In this document: one piece after another, positions 33,773 to 48,415 of the stretch
Numbering within the stretch: position 1 is the stretch's first letter
Layout of the letters: the number at the start of each line of letters is the position of its first letter
Assembly (NCBI GenBank): GCA_025602905.1
Contig: JAHLKI010000038.1
Location: forward strand, 124,001 to 188,000
Direction: 5' to 3'
Length of the DNA stretch: 64,000 nucleotides
From: Phlyctochytrium arcticum
Lineage: Eukaryota > Chytridiomycota > Chytridiomycetes > Chytridiales > Chytridiaceae
The notes under the pieces: model-generated
The model's database searches: none
The model's input: the letters and a program-made list of their open reading frames with translations, nothing else
What the model was told of the DNA's origin: nothing
Program-made: the position numbers and the translations under genes

Positions 33773-34405
33773 ATGGTCTCCAAAATCAGCCTCGCCTTGT
33801 GTCTTTCTCTCGCGGTCTGGGCCTCCGCTTACCCTCAAGGCCTCGACAGACGCGAAGCAGACAAAGGAGCCATGGCGGGCACCACTATCCCGGGTGTTTG
33901 CAACGAAAACGGATGCACCGGTTCCGTATCTTCCACCGGTAACGCTAAAAAGGGAGCAAACGGCGAGTTAATCACCGAAGACGGTTCCATCATCACCCCG
34001 GGTGGACGCGGCAAAGCTGCGACAATTACCCCTGGTAAAAAGGGAGCTCAAGACGGCCCACCTGCCAAGGCCGCCAACAAGGCAAAGGGCACCGTAAAAG
34101 GTTCTACAATCAGCGACGGTAAAGTCACACCAGGCTCTACAACCAATCCAGACGGTTCCGTGACCTTCGCGGCTTTTTGCGATGACACTGGATGCCATGC
34201 TTCCAAAACCGTCCCAGCCTCCGAGGCCAAACAGGGCAACCAGGCAAGAGCCCTAAAGGGCTCTGTACTCCGCGCAGACGGTACAGTAGAGCTGGCTCCT
34301 AATGTCGGCCCAGACGGTACCACGCTCATCCCGGGGTTCTGCAATAAATCGGGATGCCAAGATGCCAAAACTATCCCTCCTACAGCTAAACCGACCCCAG
34401 CTTAA
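33773..34405 (+). CDS. Secreted CX4C-module protein, plus-strand paralogue
   Basis: 210 residues, single exon. The signal peptide MVSKISLALCLSLAVWASA is followed by YPQGLDRR, a probable Kex2 site. Three modules carry a Cys-X4-Cys pair: GVCNENGCTG, AFCDDTGCHA and GFCNKSGCQD, each next to a DG(S/T)-type turn. Between them lie Gly/Lys/Pro-rich linkers and the block ITEDGSIITPGGRGK. Compared with its inverted paralogue at 52231 it lacks about 20 residues before the first module and ends about 24 residues earlier, through an indel that creates TAA. Probably extracellular. Function unknown. Confidence 0.82.
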   Translation: MVSKISLALCLSLAVWASAYPQGLDRREADKGAMAGTTIPGVCNENGCTGSVSSTGNAKKGANGELITEDGSIITPGGRGKAATITPGKKGAQDGPPAKAANKAKGTVKGSTISDGKVTPGSTTNPDGSVTFAAFCDDTGCHASKTVPASEAKQGNQARALKGSVLRADGTVELAPNVGPDGTTLIPGFCNKSGCQDAKTIPPTAKPTPA

Positions 34406-36428
34406 GGCAAAAGCAACACTACGAAACTCGGGTATTTCGACGGCAAGGGTGGAGTTCGTGCCCGCGGAGCTTGCATTCTTGCGGATGGCACGCTATGCTC
34501 CTATGCTCCGTTGATTAGCTGGTAGACCTTGAGTGTAGTTTCTGATATATACTGTACCCCCACTAGTTAGAGTAATGAGATCGCATAGCGCATTTGAGGT
34601 TGTTATAGCAAATCTGAAACAATTAATTTGGACCTTTGAATAAAAAGATTAAACAGAACCTCGACTCCAGCCTCGCAAAGTATGAGTTGGATTTCAGTAC
34701 TCGCCATTGACGCATGTTACTTATTGCTCTTCCGACCACTGATGTGTTAGAATCTTGTAGAGGTTGTTGTACTGTAGGCCCGGGGTTTTAATCGCAGATA
34801 CTGGAGTAGTTCAGAGGTCATGAACAACTGCCGTGAATGTAAGGAAGACAAGGTCAAGGAACCTCGACATACGCATAACAAGTGTTTTAAAAGTCAACCC
34901 GAAATTTGCAAGAAAGGTTGCCCGTTCCCAAATTTGGTAAAATAGTGTCAGACTGCTGCTTTGTGATTTTATTTCCAAAGAACATCTGCTATATGTGTGA
35001 GAAGACGGTCGAAGAATGGTGGCGGATTTCTGATGTACTTGCATGGGTATCCTTGAATTTGGCGGCCGTAACTCCAAAGCCATTTCAATAACCGCAACTT
35101 AAATGACTTCGCAGGAGGTCCTGGTCTTGTCAGCGAGACAAGCATTCATTCTTTGCTTGGGTCGATAGATTCGTACAAGTTGCCTGGCTGGCGTGATTTC
35201 ATAACTTTATTTTTGAACTGCACTGGCTTTGGCTCACACAATGTTGTTTCTCAGATGGCCCTGGCTGCGCACAATGATGCTGGGACCCCGGATAATTCCC
35301 ATGTTTTATCTTGTGCATATACGTGATGTGCCGAAAATGTGGGCGGATCAAGACTAAAGTCATTTTTCGGGTACGGTATGTTAGTTTGGCGCTGATGGGG
35401 AAGCGCGGCGTTCTTTCCTCACGCGACCCATTTCATTTCGGCCCGGGTTTTGGGAATTTTGCTATGAGATGGGGTCAGATGGTGGGAAATGCAGAAGTAA
35501 AGGGTGGTAGGAAAGTAGCTCCAGTGATGATAATTAGACCAACACTGGGAGGGAAAAGGCACAAGATTTTTTCCTGGCACCAAAGTTCAAATCATGTCGG
35601 AACCCAGGACGTAAATTAGCAGGGGACAAGAAGCAAGAACCAAATGGAAACTAACAAGTTCCAAAGCCAAAAAAAAAGATTTCAACGGAAAGGCAAGAAG
35701 CTTGCGTCTCTTAATTCCCATTCAGGAGATGAGTGTAGAGTTATCGAAAAGCATTTGTTTCGAGAAAATCATACGTTCCGAAAGTAGCGCCGAAAATGAT
35801 TGGTCTAAGCCCGAAACTACAGTACTCTTTGCCTAAACTTAAATTTATCATAGCTTGGGCCCCTGATGCAAATAGTTTCCCGGTAATACTTTGATCTTAC
35901 CAAATGCACCCACTACCACGGCAATAACCAGAGAAGGAAGCTCCAGAGGTCTCGACGCGTAGCGCGTTAAACTGAAACCGGACCCAGCACTCCCTCCGCA
36001 AATCACACATTGACCAAGTTCATTCCCAGTGGCTCCCTTTCAATTCAACTTCGCCAAAGAGCTCATAGATCTGTGCTGCTTTGCCGCGGCGCGGCTTTGA
36101 CATGACCTTGATATTTAGCCCGGTAGAAACGTGACGGCGTACAAGGCGGCCATGCACCCGGGGGCCCGCCATGGACGGGCGTTCCGGCGATACATGCAAA
36201 GTCTTTGGATCGAATAATGGGAAAATTGGGTAATGAAGGACAGTCGGCGCCGGGCAAGGGAAAAAATGCCCAGTTGCCGGATTTGATGTATAAAAAGGGT
36301 TGACCTCCGTATCCCCCCCTCCACCGTCACCTCGTCGCCCTCCCTCCCTGGGCTCCTCCACATCGGCTTTGGACAATTGGACCCAAACCCATCAGGGCCG
36401 CCCTCATCAACCCCCACACACATCCAAG
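34406..36428. other. Intergenic spacer between the CX4C gene and the trehalase
   Basis: About 2 kb without a supportable gene. The left part (to about 35110) is the 3'-flank repeat of the CX4C unit, including former coding sequence beyond the new stop. TATAAAAAGG at 36299-36308 lies 121 bp before the trehalase start. Confidence 0.5.
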
Positions 36429-38421
36429 ATGTTGAATTCCAAATTGGCGTGGGCTGCTGCTGCCATCCTCGGATGCCATGCCAGTTTCGTCTCGGCACAG
36501 ACCAACGGCACCGCCGTCGGCTGCAACTCGCCCATCTACTGTCCCGGTCCGCTTCTGGACACTGTCCAAAAAGCCAAATTGTTCAATGACTCCAAGACGT
36601 AAGTCCTCTCAGATCTACCCCAAAGGAAAAGGCACATCACTGACGCGTTCATCATCATTATCCAGGTTTGTGGACATGCCCACCACCAAACCTCTGGCCG
36701 ATGTCCTGAGCGCCTTCCAAGCCCTCGGAGCCAACCCCACCAAAGCCGCCGTCCAAGCATTCGTCTCGGCCAACTTTGGCCCGGAAGGCAGCGAAATCGA
36801 ACCCATCACCCCCAACGACTGGAAGGCCGTCGTGCCCTTTGAAAAGGACATTAAAGACTTGCAACTCCAAGAATGGGGCACCAAAGTTCACGGCTACTGG
36901 CGTAATCTCACCCGTCAATTCAAAACCAACACGACCAGTTGCGACGGATGTGTCTCGTCCCTCTTACCCTCGACCCATTCCTTTGTGGTCCCCGGCGGCC
37001 GATTCCGCGAATACTACTACTGGGATTCGTTTTTCGTTCTCGAAGGTCTTTTGCTCTCGGAAATGTTTCAAACCTCCCACGATATGATTGACAACCTCAT
37101 GGATGCCGTCGACCAGTACGGCTTTGTCCCCAATGGTGCCCGAATCTACTACCTCAACCGCTCCCAGCCCCCGTTCCTGACCCAAATGGTTGACATCTAC
37201 TACCAAGCAACCAAGAACGCGTCCGCTCTTACGCGCTGGTTACCCTTGCTGGACAAGGAATACCAGTTCTGGCAGACGCAACGTTCCATCAGTGTCGCGG
37301 GCCAAGACGGCAAAACTTATCAACTGAACCGTTTCGCAGTCACCAATGACCAACCCCGCCCTGAATCCTACATGGAGGACTTGGAGACCGTCGAAGGTGC
37401 GAATCTGACCGGCACTGCAGCTGCCGATTTGTATGCGGATCTCGCCACGGCTGCTGAAACAGGCTGGGATTTCTCATCTCGGTGGGAGCGCGACCCGCTC
37501 TCCAACGGTGATGCAGCAGCCAATTTGCGTCGTCTGATTACTCGCCAAATCATCCCGGTTGATCTGAATGCTCTCCTCTACTCCAACGAAGTTGCCCTCC
37601 AAAATTTGCACGCCGTAGGCGGCAACCGCGATAAATCAGACACGTACAAGAAATCAGCAACATCCCGCAAGCTCGCTCTCTGGGAAGTTTTCTGGGACGA
37701 CAAGATCGGTACATGGGGCGACTTTAATTTGACCTCCAAAGCCCGCTCTGTCGTCGACTCGCCCGTTTCCTACTGGCCTCTCTGGTCCGGTGCCGCTCTC
37801 GACGACCCCCGCGGCAAAGCCGGCGCCCCCGACAAATGCAAGTACCTCACCAGCCCGTTTGCCAACCTCGACGAATTACTCTCAAAGTACCCTGGCGGAC
37901 TCCCTACTACGCTCTACAAGACGGGTCTTCAGTGGGATTTGCCCAACTCGTGGCCCCCACTCGCCTACATTGCCATGCGCGCCCAACAACAATCCCTCGT
38001 TGCGCAGAAAGCAGCCAACTGCCCAGCCGCCCAACAGACCAGTCTGACCACCTCCCTCAAAAACACGGCTCAACAGTACATCACCGCCGCCCTCTGTGCC
38101 TGGCGCTCCACCGGCGGAACCCTCGCCAACCTCCCCCCTCTCGCCAACCCCACCAACGACGACGGCAACATGTTTGAGAAGTTTAATTCCCTCGGCTTTG
38201 GTACAGCCGGATCAGGTGGCGAATACGTCGTTCAGGACGGGTTTGGGTGGACGAATGGTGTCGCTCTTTGGACACTCAAACAGTTTGGCGCCGATTTGAA
38301 GGTTCAGAGCTGCAAGGCTGGCGAAACCACCACTCCCAACCCCGGTTCTATTCCCTCGTCGGCGTACTCTAGCCGTGCGGCTCTCCCACTCTGGATCAAG
38401 CTCATTCGGCTCGCTTTTTGA
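36429..38421 (+). CDS. Secreted GH37 trehalase
   Basis: Hydrolyses trehalose to two glucose molecules outside the cell or in the wall. Two exons, 36429-36598 and 36666-38421, give 641 residues. The signal peptide is MLNSKLAWAAAAILGCHASFVSAQ. Both GH37 signatures are present, PGGRFREYYYWDSFF at about 166-180 and QWDLPNSWPP at about 479-488, along with the conserved GWDFSSRW and GGEYVVQDGFGWTNG blocks that hold the family's catalytic acids. The chain ends with a Ser-rich stretch and a hydrophobic tail (LPLWIKLIRLAF), possibly a GPI or membrane signal. The start was chosen for the signal peptide; a longer frame from 36478 only runs through the intron. It lacks the regulatory N-terminus of neutral trehalases. 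Confidence 0.94.
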
Positions 38422-38993
38422 GTTCCTCCACCATACTGATTCTTACCTTTTTTCCTAATACTCTTTTCTGTAATTTTTTTCTGCTGCTTCTCTCGCACAT
38501 CTCATAATCCCCCGTTCTCTTCCCATCACTGTTACGGACACTTTCTTTTGCCTTTCTGAACAAAATTGACCTTAAGAGTACTACACATAAATACCTGCAA
38601 TTACCCTTCTTAAAAATAAAAGTACGCTATTCCCCCTCTAACAAATCCAATTGAAACACTTCAAGTCAAGCTTTTCAAGGCCAAAATGCTGGCCAAAAAT
38701 CAGGCCAAAAATGCGATGACATCGTGGCGCAGCATTTCATATCCCATCGGAACTTTCGAAGTTTGAAGTTTTGGCGAAACTTGCCAAACTCCTCCCAGCG
38801 CATCCCAACGAATTCACTCAAACAAATGACCAACAAAGTCCCCTTCCCCGTCCGCCCATCACCCCCTCCCCAAGGCGCCCCTCTCCCCCATCCAGGTGCA
38901 TCCCACCCGTTCGACTTTTCCGGGGTAAAAAGAATCTCAATCCACATTCCCAAACTTTTCACAAAACCTGACCATATATATACATTTTTATAG
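38422..38993. other. Intergenic spacer with a short tandem repeat
   Basis: Near 38680-38715 the words CAAAATGCTGGCCAAAAATC and AGGCCAAAAATGCG form a short imperfect repeat. No gene is visible. The promoter of COA3 must lie here. Confidence 0.4.
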
Positions 38994-39286
38994 ATGCCAG
39001 TCGCCGAAGCCTACAAACACCTCAACGCCTACCAGCGGCATTTGACTCCGGACCAGTACATGCAAGCCAAATTGACGATTATGCGGCCGTACCGCGCACG
39101 GAATATGTTGGTGGGAGGGATTTTGTTGGGTGGGGTTGCAGGGATTTGTAAGTATGATTTGGTGTTGAATTGAGGGGTTGAAAAGAACTGATGATTTTCT
39201 TTTGGGTAGTTGTTTACTCAATGTACAAGACAAAGCCGGATGACTTTATGACGGTACCGCCACCAGCACCCCCATCGGCAGCTTAA
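38994..39286 (+). CDS. COA3: Cytochrome c oxidase assembly factor 3 (Coa3/CCDC56-like)
   Basis: Two exons, 38994-39147 and 39210-39286, encode 76 residues. The N-terminus (LTPDQYMQAKLTIMRPYRARN) leads into one membrane helix, MLVGGILLGGVAGIFVYSMY, the layout of Coa3, a small inner-mitochondrial-membrane protein that binds newly made Cox1. The intron splits the helix at GIF. A short Pro-rich tail ends PPPAPPSAA. The small size fits the family. Confidence 0.85.
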
Positions 39287-39460
39287 AATGTAGTCTCCCA
39301 AGTTCTCATCTCACAAACCACTGTTGCATATATGGGGATCTGCAGTACCGGCTGGTGTCGCCAGTAGCAAGGGAATGGGGAACGATCTGTTTTTAAAAAG
39401 ACAAATAGTATATTCATCATAAACAAACCATCAGAGAGAAGGAAACGGTTTTACGCACAG

Positions 39461-39502
39461 GAGAGAGCGAGAGAGAGAGAGAGAGAGAGAGAGCGCGCGC
39501 GC
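39461..39502. repeat. (GA)n then (GC)n microsatellite
   Basis: About 32 bp of GA dinucleotides run directly into a GC run between COA3 and SEC23, in their convergent 3' region. Confidence 0.9.
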
Positions 39503-39622
39503 AAGCATACAACTAGGAAATAAAACAACTGATACGGACGCACGGAGGAGGAGGAAGGAAGATAAAAAAAAGAGGTTTGGGAGAAAAAAAGGGTGTGGGG
39601 GGATAATATCCTTCCTTTTTTT

Positions 39623-42750
<3,128 letters not shown>

Positions 42751-43481
42751 GGCAGGCCAAGATGAACCTTCACTGCTCTCCAAATCTCTCCTTCTCCCAG
42801 GGGATTCCTTCTTTCAGTTGACGGTGGACCACGGACGGGACGGATCTAGAAGGCGCCGAGCGTGTCTATGGGGTGATTGATGTTGCTCGGATTGGAGATT
42901 CCAAAGCTGGTTTCAGCAGCCGTCGTCGCGGATCGTTCGGCAACACTGGCGCTGGCGGTCGAGTCAGGCATAAAGTCACTGTGCCGCTGCGGGATCTTGC
43001 GTAGCGGAATTTGACCTGACACGTTGGAACCTCATTTTCCTCGACGATGATTGTTAAAACATTTTACTTATACTCTTTCCTCCGCCATGTACAATAGATC
43101 GCAACGGATCCCAAGATGAATTGCTGACCCTTTCTTTACTCCCAGAGCTGCCACTCTGCCCACGGTTTACTTGGAACCAGACTAGCCCCGCGCCGCATTC
43201 GCCCCCGGGTGTCGCCAAAGGATATTCCATATAGTCGTGAGGTATATATTCCATCTCGACTTTCTACTGAGCAATTATTATCTAGGTGTCGGTCTCGACG
43301 TGGGTGTCTCTTGTTTGGTGTCTCGTGTTTGTGTTGCTTTCAGTGCAGCAGTCACCGACTTTTCTACTGGGGTAATGTTTACCGAAATATCAACAAAATA
43401 ACCCGAATATATAAAGAAAGACTCGTCTTCAACCAAAGTTCCATTTCTCATTTCCATCACCCACAAAAACGTTCATCAGTC
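42751..43481. promoter_or_regulatory. Divergent spacer between SEC23 and the Cdc123-like gene
   Basis: 731 bp with no gene. A frame open from 43209 into the next gene includes sequence likely to be 5' untranslated. TATAAAGAAAG near 43410 may serve the gene starting at 43482. Confidence 0.5.
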
Positions 43482-44384
43482 ATGTCCGAAACCCCTGCCC
43501 ACCACATCACAATCGAATACGTCCCCCACCTCCCAGAAGACCAAATGACATCCCGGTACAATTCCAGCTACCACACCGACATGTCCCACCTCATCTCATC
43601 CACCTACGACGGTCTCGACTCTTGGGAACCCCACGTCGGCCCTCTCATGCGGCAACGTCCCTGGGCCAGTATCAACATCTCGCCTTCTGAACTCTCCCAA
43701 ATCCTCGAATGGGGAAATTTAGCCCAGTTTCGGGATTTGAAGGAATCAGAGTGGTTGGAGGATGATAACCCTTGTCTCAGCAATCTCTGTGCCCGCCTCG
43801 ACACCGCAATTGACGCTAACAACAAACGCTCCACTCCCATATTCGCCCGACTCCGTGAATGCAGCATGAAAAAAAATATGCGGGGAGCACCCGTCCCTTA
43901 CTCCTCTGCCGCATCCATCATCACATCCATCATGGAAGATAACAGAGTGTACCTCTGGTTAACCAGTTGTAAAATCACTGAAACGGTACTTTTCTTGAGC
44001 GATTATGACACCACCATGGATGTCCGCAATGAATACCGGGTGTTTGTATGTCGGGGGATCGTGACGGGGATTTCTCCTTATAGATGGTATACACCCCACG
44101 TCGGTGCATCCACTCTTTCCCCTCTGGCCGCCTACTCACTCGCCACCCGAATCGTATCATTCGTCAAATTGGTCATTGACGCTTTACCCTCTGCCCAGCC
44201 CTCCATTGTAGCCGATGTAGTTTGGAACGATGACCAGGAAGACACTATTTCTTTAGTCGAGATTAACAAGTTTGGCGGGCAGACGGGGTGTGGGGGTGCA
44301 CTCTTTCATTGGAAACGGGATGAGTCTGTCCTTTATAATGACCAACCGGAAACGACGTTTCGGATCCTCCTTCCATCAGAATAG
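43482..44384 (+). CDS. Divergent Cdc123/D123-family protein
   Basis: 300 residues, single exon. The middle shows EYRVFVCRGIVTGISPYRWY, and the C-terminal part shows IVADVVWNDDQEDTISLVEI followed by NKFGGQTGCGGALFHW. This order recalls the D123 fold, an ATP-grasp-like domain whose member Cdc123 helps assemble the eIF2 translation factor. The usual Lys-rich and SPKDA-type motif is hard to see (RECSMKKNMRGAPVPYSS), and the protein is shorter than yeast Cdc123, so it may be a paralogue rather than the eIF2 chaperone. The start at 43482 was preferred over upstream in-frame codons because the upstream part is low in coding character. Confidence 0.55.
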   Translation: MSETPAHHITIEYVPHLPEDQMTSRYNSSYHTDMSHLISSTYDGLDSWEPHVGPLMRQRPWASINISPSELSQILEWGNLAQFRDLKESEWLEDDNPCLSNLCARLDTAIDANNKRSTPIFARLRECSMKKNMRGAPVPYSSAASIITSIMEDNRVYLWLTSCKITETVLFLSDYDTTMDVRNEYRVFVCRGIVTGISPYRWYTPHVGASTLSPLAAYSLATRIVSFVKLVIDALPSAQPSIVADVVWNDDQEDTISLVEINKFGGQTGCGGALFHWKRDESVLYNDQPETTFRILLPSE

Positions 44385-45140
44385 ATGCCTTTGTATTGTA
44401 GATTATTCATTCCATTCTTTTTTTTTGTGATGGATCTACTTTACGGCTTTTGAAAAGAAGGACTGTTTACCCAGTAGCAGATCCTGTAAACTTTCTTTCT
44501 CAACGCACCATTCATGTCTGCCCTATAAACTCCTTTTAGGACATTACCTGGGACTTGGAAGTTACGGGTCGTGCATTTCTACATCTGAACCGCACCCCGG
44601 ATCACCCCTTCATCTTCTAAAAACACCAGAAAGGAAAAAAGAAAAACAATTTAACGCCCAGGTTCCCCGCTGGGTTCTCGAGCCTGACCACATTCGTGGT
44701 TGTCGCACTAAACCCAGATGTATATACTCGAGGATCCCAAAGGCTCAGAAAGGCTCATCCATCATCCAGCGGCTCATCACGCGACGCGAAAGGATGCATC
44801 TCCTCCAGAAATATCACATCCCACGAGAATCGTACTCCCCACAATGACCGCGATGTATATAACTGAAGTACCCTGTTGTTTCGGAGACGATGGATGAAAA
44901 TGTCTTCTCAGGGGGATCGCACGAGCCCCTCAGGTTCCCATCAGGCGAGGTGCACGTTTTGGGCCACAGATTTGATAAGAAAAGAAGTACATCAAAACCA
45001 GGCATCAGGGAAACCAAAAAATGTCAACGCCGGTTTCATGACAAAAACTTAGAGATCTATATAAAAAGCACATGTGGAAGAAGGGCCCCCCCGGCTTTCT
45101 AATACAATTTCGACGACACGGAAAAAACCTCATATTTGTA
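44385..45140. promoter_or_regulatory. Spacer and promoter of the LPMO gene
   Basis: No gene is visible. TATAAAAAG at 45058-45066 lies about 80 bp before the LPMO start. Several GGCTCA or AGGCTC words near 44735-44775 repeat without clear meaning. Confidence 0.5.
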
Positions 45141-46358
45141 ATGAAGGTCTCATTCTGTCTCTCGGTGCTTTCGGCGGTGGTGGGTTCAGTTCATGCCCAT
45201 GGGTATTTGACCATCCCGTCTAGTCGGACCCGTCTGGGTGCTGAGGTGAGTGAGTTATTACAAGTCTCATCACTCGATTACAATGCTAATATGCAAATAT
45301 GCTTGACATAGTCCAAAATCGATACATGTCCTGAATGTTCCATTCTCGAGCCCGTGGCTGCCTGGCCGGATATCACGGCCGCCCCCGTTGGTCGAAGCGG
45401 TCCCTGCGGATACAATGCCCGGGTCGGGGTCGACTATAACCATCCCTCCGCCAACTGGGGAACCACGCCGGTCGTCACCTACTCTGCCGGATCGACCGTG
45501 GATGTCCAATGGTGTGTGGATCATAACGGGGACCATGGGGGCATGTTTAGCTACCGGATTTGTCAGGATCAAGCGCTGGTTGACTTGTTTTTGAGGCCCG
45601 GGTATGTGCCTACGGAAGCCGAAAAGCAGGCGGCCGAAGACTGTTTTCAGGCGGGTACGCTCCCGTGCACCGACGTCAATGGACAATCGTGTGACTTTAG
45701 TCCTGATTGCAAGCCGGGGGAACCCTGCTGGCGCAACGACTGGTTTACCTGCAATGCCTTTCAAGGTAGTCAACGGCGGGGATGTCAGGGTGTTGATGGG
45801 AATTCCCAGGGTTCGTGCTTTACGACGATTGCGGGTGGATACACTGTCACCAAGAAAATCAAGATTCCGACGAATTATACGTCCAAGCATACTTTATTGT
45901 CCTGGAGATGGAACTCGTTTCAGACGGGTCAAGTCTACCTCTCGTGTGCCGACATTGCCATTACCGGTCCCGGTGGAGCTCCGTCCGTTACGACCAAGTT
46001 ACCCACCAGCACCAAGACCCCAAGCGAAACATGCACCCCGGCCGCGACCGTCGCCGTCACTCTCAAGGAGCTCGCACCGACCAGTTACGGTCAAACCGTC
46101 AAGATTGTCGGCTCCATTGCGCAGTTGGGCAACTGGAGTGCATCTGCTGCACCAGCGTTATCGGCCGATGGTTACTCTACATCCAACCCTCTCTGGTCTC
46201 GAACCATCAACCTGCCGGCAGGAACCCAGTTTGAGTACAAGTACATCAAAGTTTCGGGTACGGATGCTGTCCAATGGGAGAAGGACCCCAACCGGTCATT
46301 CACGGTTCCCAGAGGATGCGACACTGCGGTTACTGTTGATACCACGACATGGCAGTAG
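45141..46358 (+). CDS. AA13 starch-active lytic polysaccharide monooxygenase with CBM20
   Basis: Copper enzyme that oxidatively cleaves starch outside the cell. Exons 45141-45245 and 45312-46358 give 383 residues. The 19-residue signal peptide ([19 protein letters not shown]) leaves His at position 1 of the mature chain ([14 protein letters not shown]), the first ligand of the copper brace. [32 protein letters not shown] (second His region), CWRNDWFTC and [12 protein letters not shown] (axial Tyr region) match AA13. After a Thr/Ser/Pro linker the last ~110 residues are a CBM20 starch-binding domain ([29 protein letters not shown]). All expected catalytic residues are seen. AA13 is best known from ascomycetes, so its presence in this lineage deserves note. 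Confidence 0.94.
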
Positions 46359-47135
46359 GCTATAGATTCATTTTTAGACTGGCAGTAGTAGCATGTAGTT
46401 TTGACTTGCCCGAGGTACATACTTTATATAGTCATAGACGTTCGTCAAGCTATATGAGTAACTTCAATTTCCTTCTCTCCAATCTTGGAAACACGCGAAG
46501 CAATCTTGACCCGACATCCGATTCCACTTTTTCCACCCCTAGGTATTCCGAACCTTTCGATATATTGTTGCAGTGAGCACTTGCTGTCCAGATATGAAGT
46601 GCTGCTATGTACTAATAAGTTACCCCCGGCCGTACATAAAAACATCCACAATCACGGCGAAATCGGAGCGGCGGTCGGTGACCAGACGCTGTGACGGGAT
46701 GGCGTATGATTGTATCGACGACTTTGACTTTCCTGCTTTTCAGATACTACTTTTCCTACTATCGGCCCGTTAGAACAAGAATTCTCGTTCAAGTAACGGA
46801 TGGAAGACAGATGTAAAAGGGAGGCGGCCACTGGGGAAAAGAATAGATCCATATTTGATAGTATCGCCGTCCATCCGCAACGGGGATATAGCACCAATAA
46901 TGTAAAAACCTGGGGTTCAAAACCCACTGGGGAAAAGTAAATAATATCGATCAAAAAAAAAGTCAATGGGACAAAAGTGTAAATGGCGCGTAGCGTATAA
47001 AAAGGAGCCACTGTGACGTACTCTCCCTTCCGAGCCCAAAAACCTTCTCCCCAAAACCATCTTCTCGCCATCGTTCGCCCGAAACAATCTACCCAGATCT
47101 ACACACAGACACTTACTCCAAACTAACAGCAAAAC
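46359..47135. promoter_or_regulatory. Spacer with UGP1 promoter
   Basis: No gene is visible in 777 bp. TATAAAAAGG at 46996-47005 lies 140 bp before the UGP1 start, and the leader is pyrimidine-rich. Confidence 0.5.
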
Positions 47136-48384
47136 ATGACATTCACTTCAGTCACCGCCAGCGCCCAAAACAACTTGGACCCATCCACCCTCGACCACAA
47201 CCGCGCCATCTCGGTCGCCGGCTTTCATGAACAGTCGCACTCGGTCGCGGCGTCCGCCATGCGCAATGAAATCAATAAACTCTGTGATATGGTCCCCGAC
47301 GGTCCTGCCCGTGGGGCTTTTACGCTGGAGATGGATAACTTTTACTCTCTCTTCACTCGTTACTTATCTGAGAAGGCCAAGGGCACTAAATTGTTCGTTT
47401 TGCTATCTTTGACGATACGTTATGTGATTCTAATTACTCTAATGTAGGAACTGGGACGATGTCAAGTCTCCTGGACCAGAAAAGGTGGGTACGGAGCCCC
47501 GAGTGTAGCTCGCAAATTTCTCGAAGTGCGAGCGGAGCGAGGTTCCGACGAGCCCGTCGTCCGAGCGAAGCTCGGGCGAGGAGGGCGATGGCCCCGCGGA
47601 TGATTTTGCGAAGCAAAATCAATACGGGTTTCAAACATGGTGTCAATAATACGACGACCCCGAGCATGCGTTTTAATACAAGACTCGAATGGTTTGATGG
47701 ATGGATGAGAGGGGACGGAGTGGGGGACGGAGTTAAGAAAGGAATGGGGATGGGCGTGTGAATGAGCAAGGACTAAATATACACCGTACTCTAGATTGTC
47801 CCGTACAAAAACCTTCCTGCTGTAGAGAAGAGTGAGGTTGCTGGGTTCTTGAACAAGCTGGCTGTCCTCAAATTGAACGGTGGATTGGGAACCACCATGG
47901 GTTGCGTTGGCCCCAAGAGGTATGATGGTTGTGTTTTTGCTGTCTAAAATGACCACCACTCATGTTGTTATGTATAGTGCAATTGAAGTCCGTGAAGGAA
48001 TGACCTTTTTGGACTTGACTGTTCGTCAAATCGAGGTAAGCTAGAAGAATTGGCATATGTCAGCAGAAGGAGTCCACTCAATGTCATTGAACAGTTTCTG
48101 AACCGGGAAAACAATGTCAATGTACCCTTGGTCCTCATGAACTCGTTCAACACCGATGAAGAGACCAAACGCATCATCCAAAAATACGCCGGCCACCAAA
48201 TCCAATTGTTAACATTCAACCAATCCCGATTCCCCCGCGTGTCCAAAGACTCGCTGCTCCCCGTCCCCAAATCTCCCAACGACCCCGTCCAGAACTGGTA
48301 CCCACCAGGCCACGGCGACTTGTTTGAGGCCCTCGAAAACAGCGGTACTCTAGAAGAACTCATCAAGCAGGGCAAAGAATACCT

Positions 48385-48415
<31 letters not shown>

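Larger units (their letters stand above)
31926..34560 (+). repeat. Segmental duplication, plus-strand copy (relic + 3' flank + upstream region + gene)
   Basis: This segment recurs inverted at about 51450-53860. Order is conserved: gene 3' relic, 3' flank with a GAATAA word, a long upstream region (landmarks TCCATTCAGATTTTATT, CATCTATCCAACCACAT, GCCATCGGAAGTTTTA, GTTAGGCAGGTCC), the TATAAAAGCAGC core, and the gene. Identity is moderate with scattered indels, so the duplication is old. Confidence 0.8.

Noticed and set aside
36478..36665. An alternative trehalase start at 36478 reading through the intron
   Set aside because: It replaces a good signal peptide with Pro/Ser-rich sequence; the spliced form from 36429 joins in frame to the conserved region.
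43209..43481. N-terminal extension of the Cdc123-like gene in the same open frame
   Set aside because: The extension lacks conserved sequence and contains a TATA-like element, so it is probably promoter and leader.
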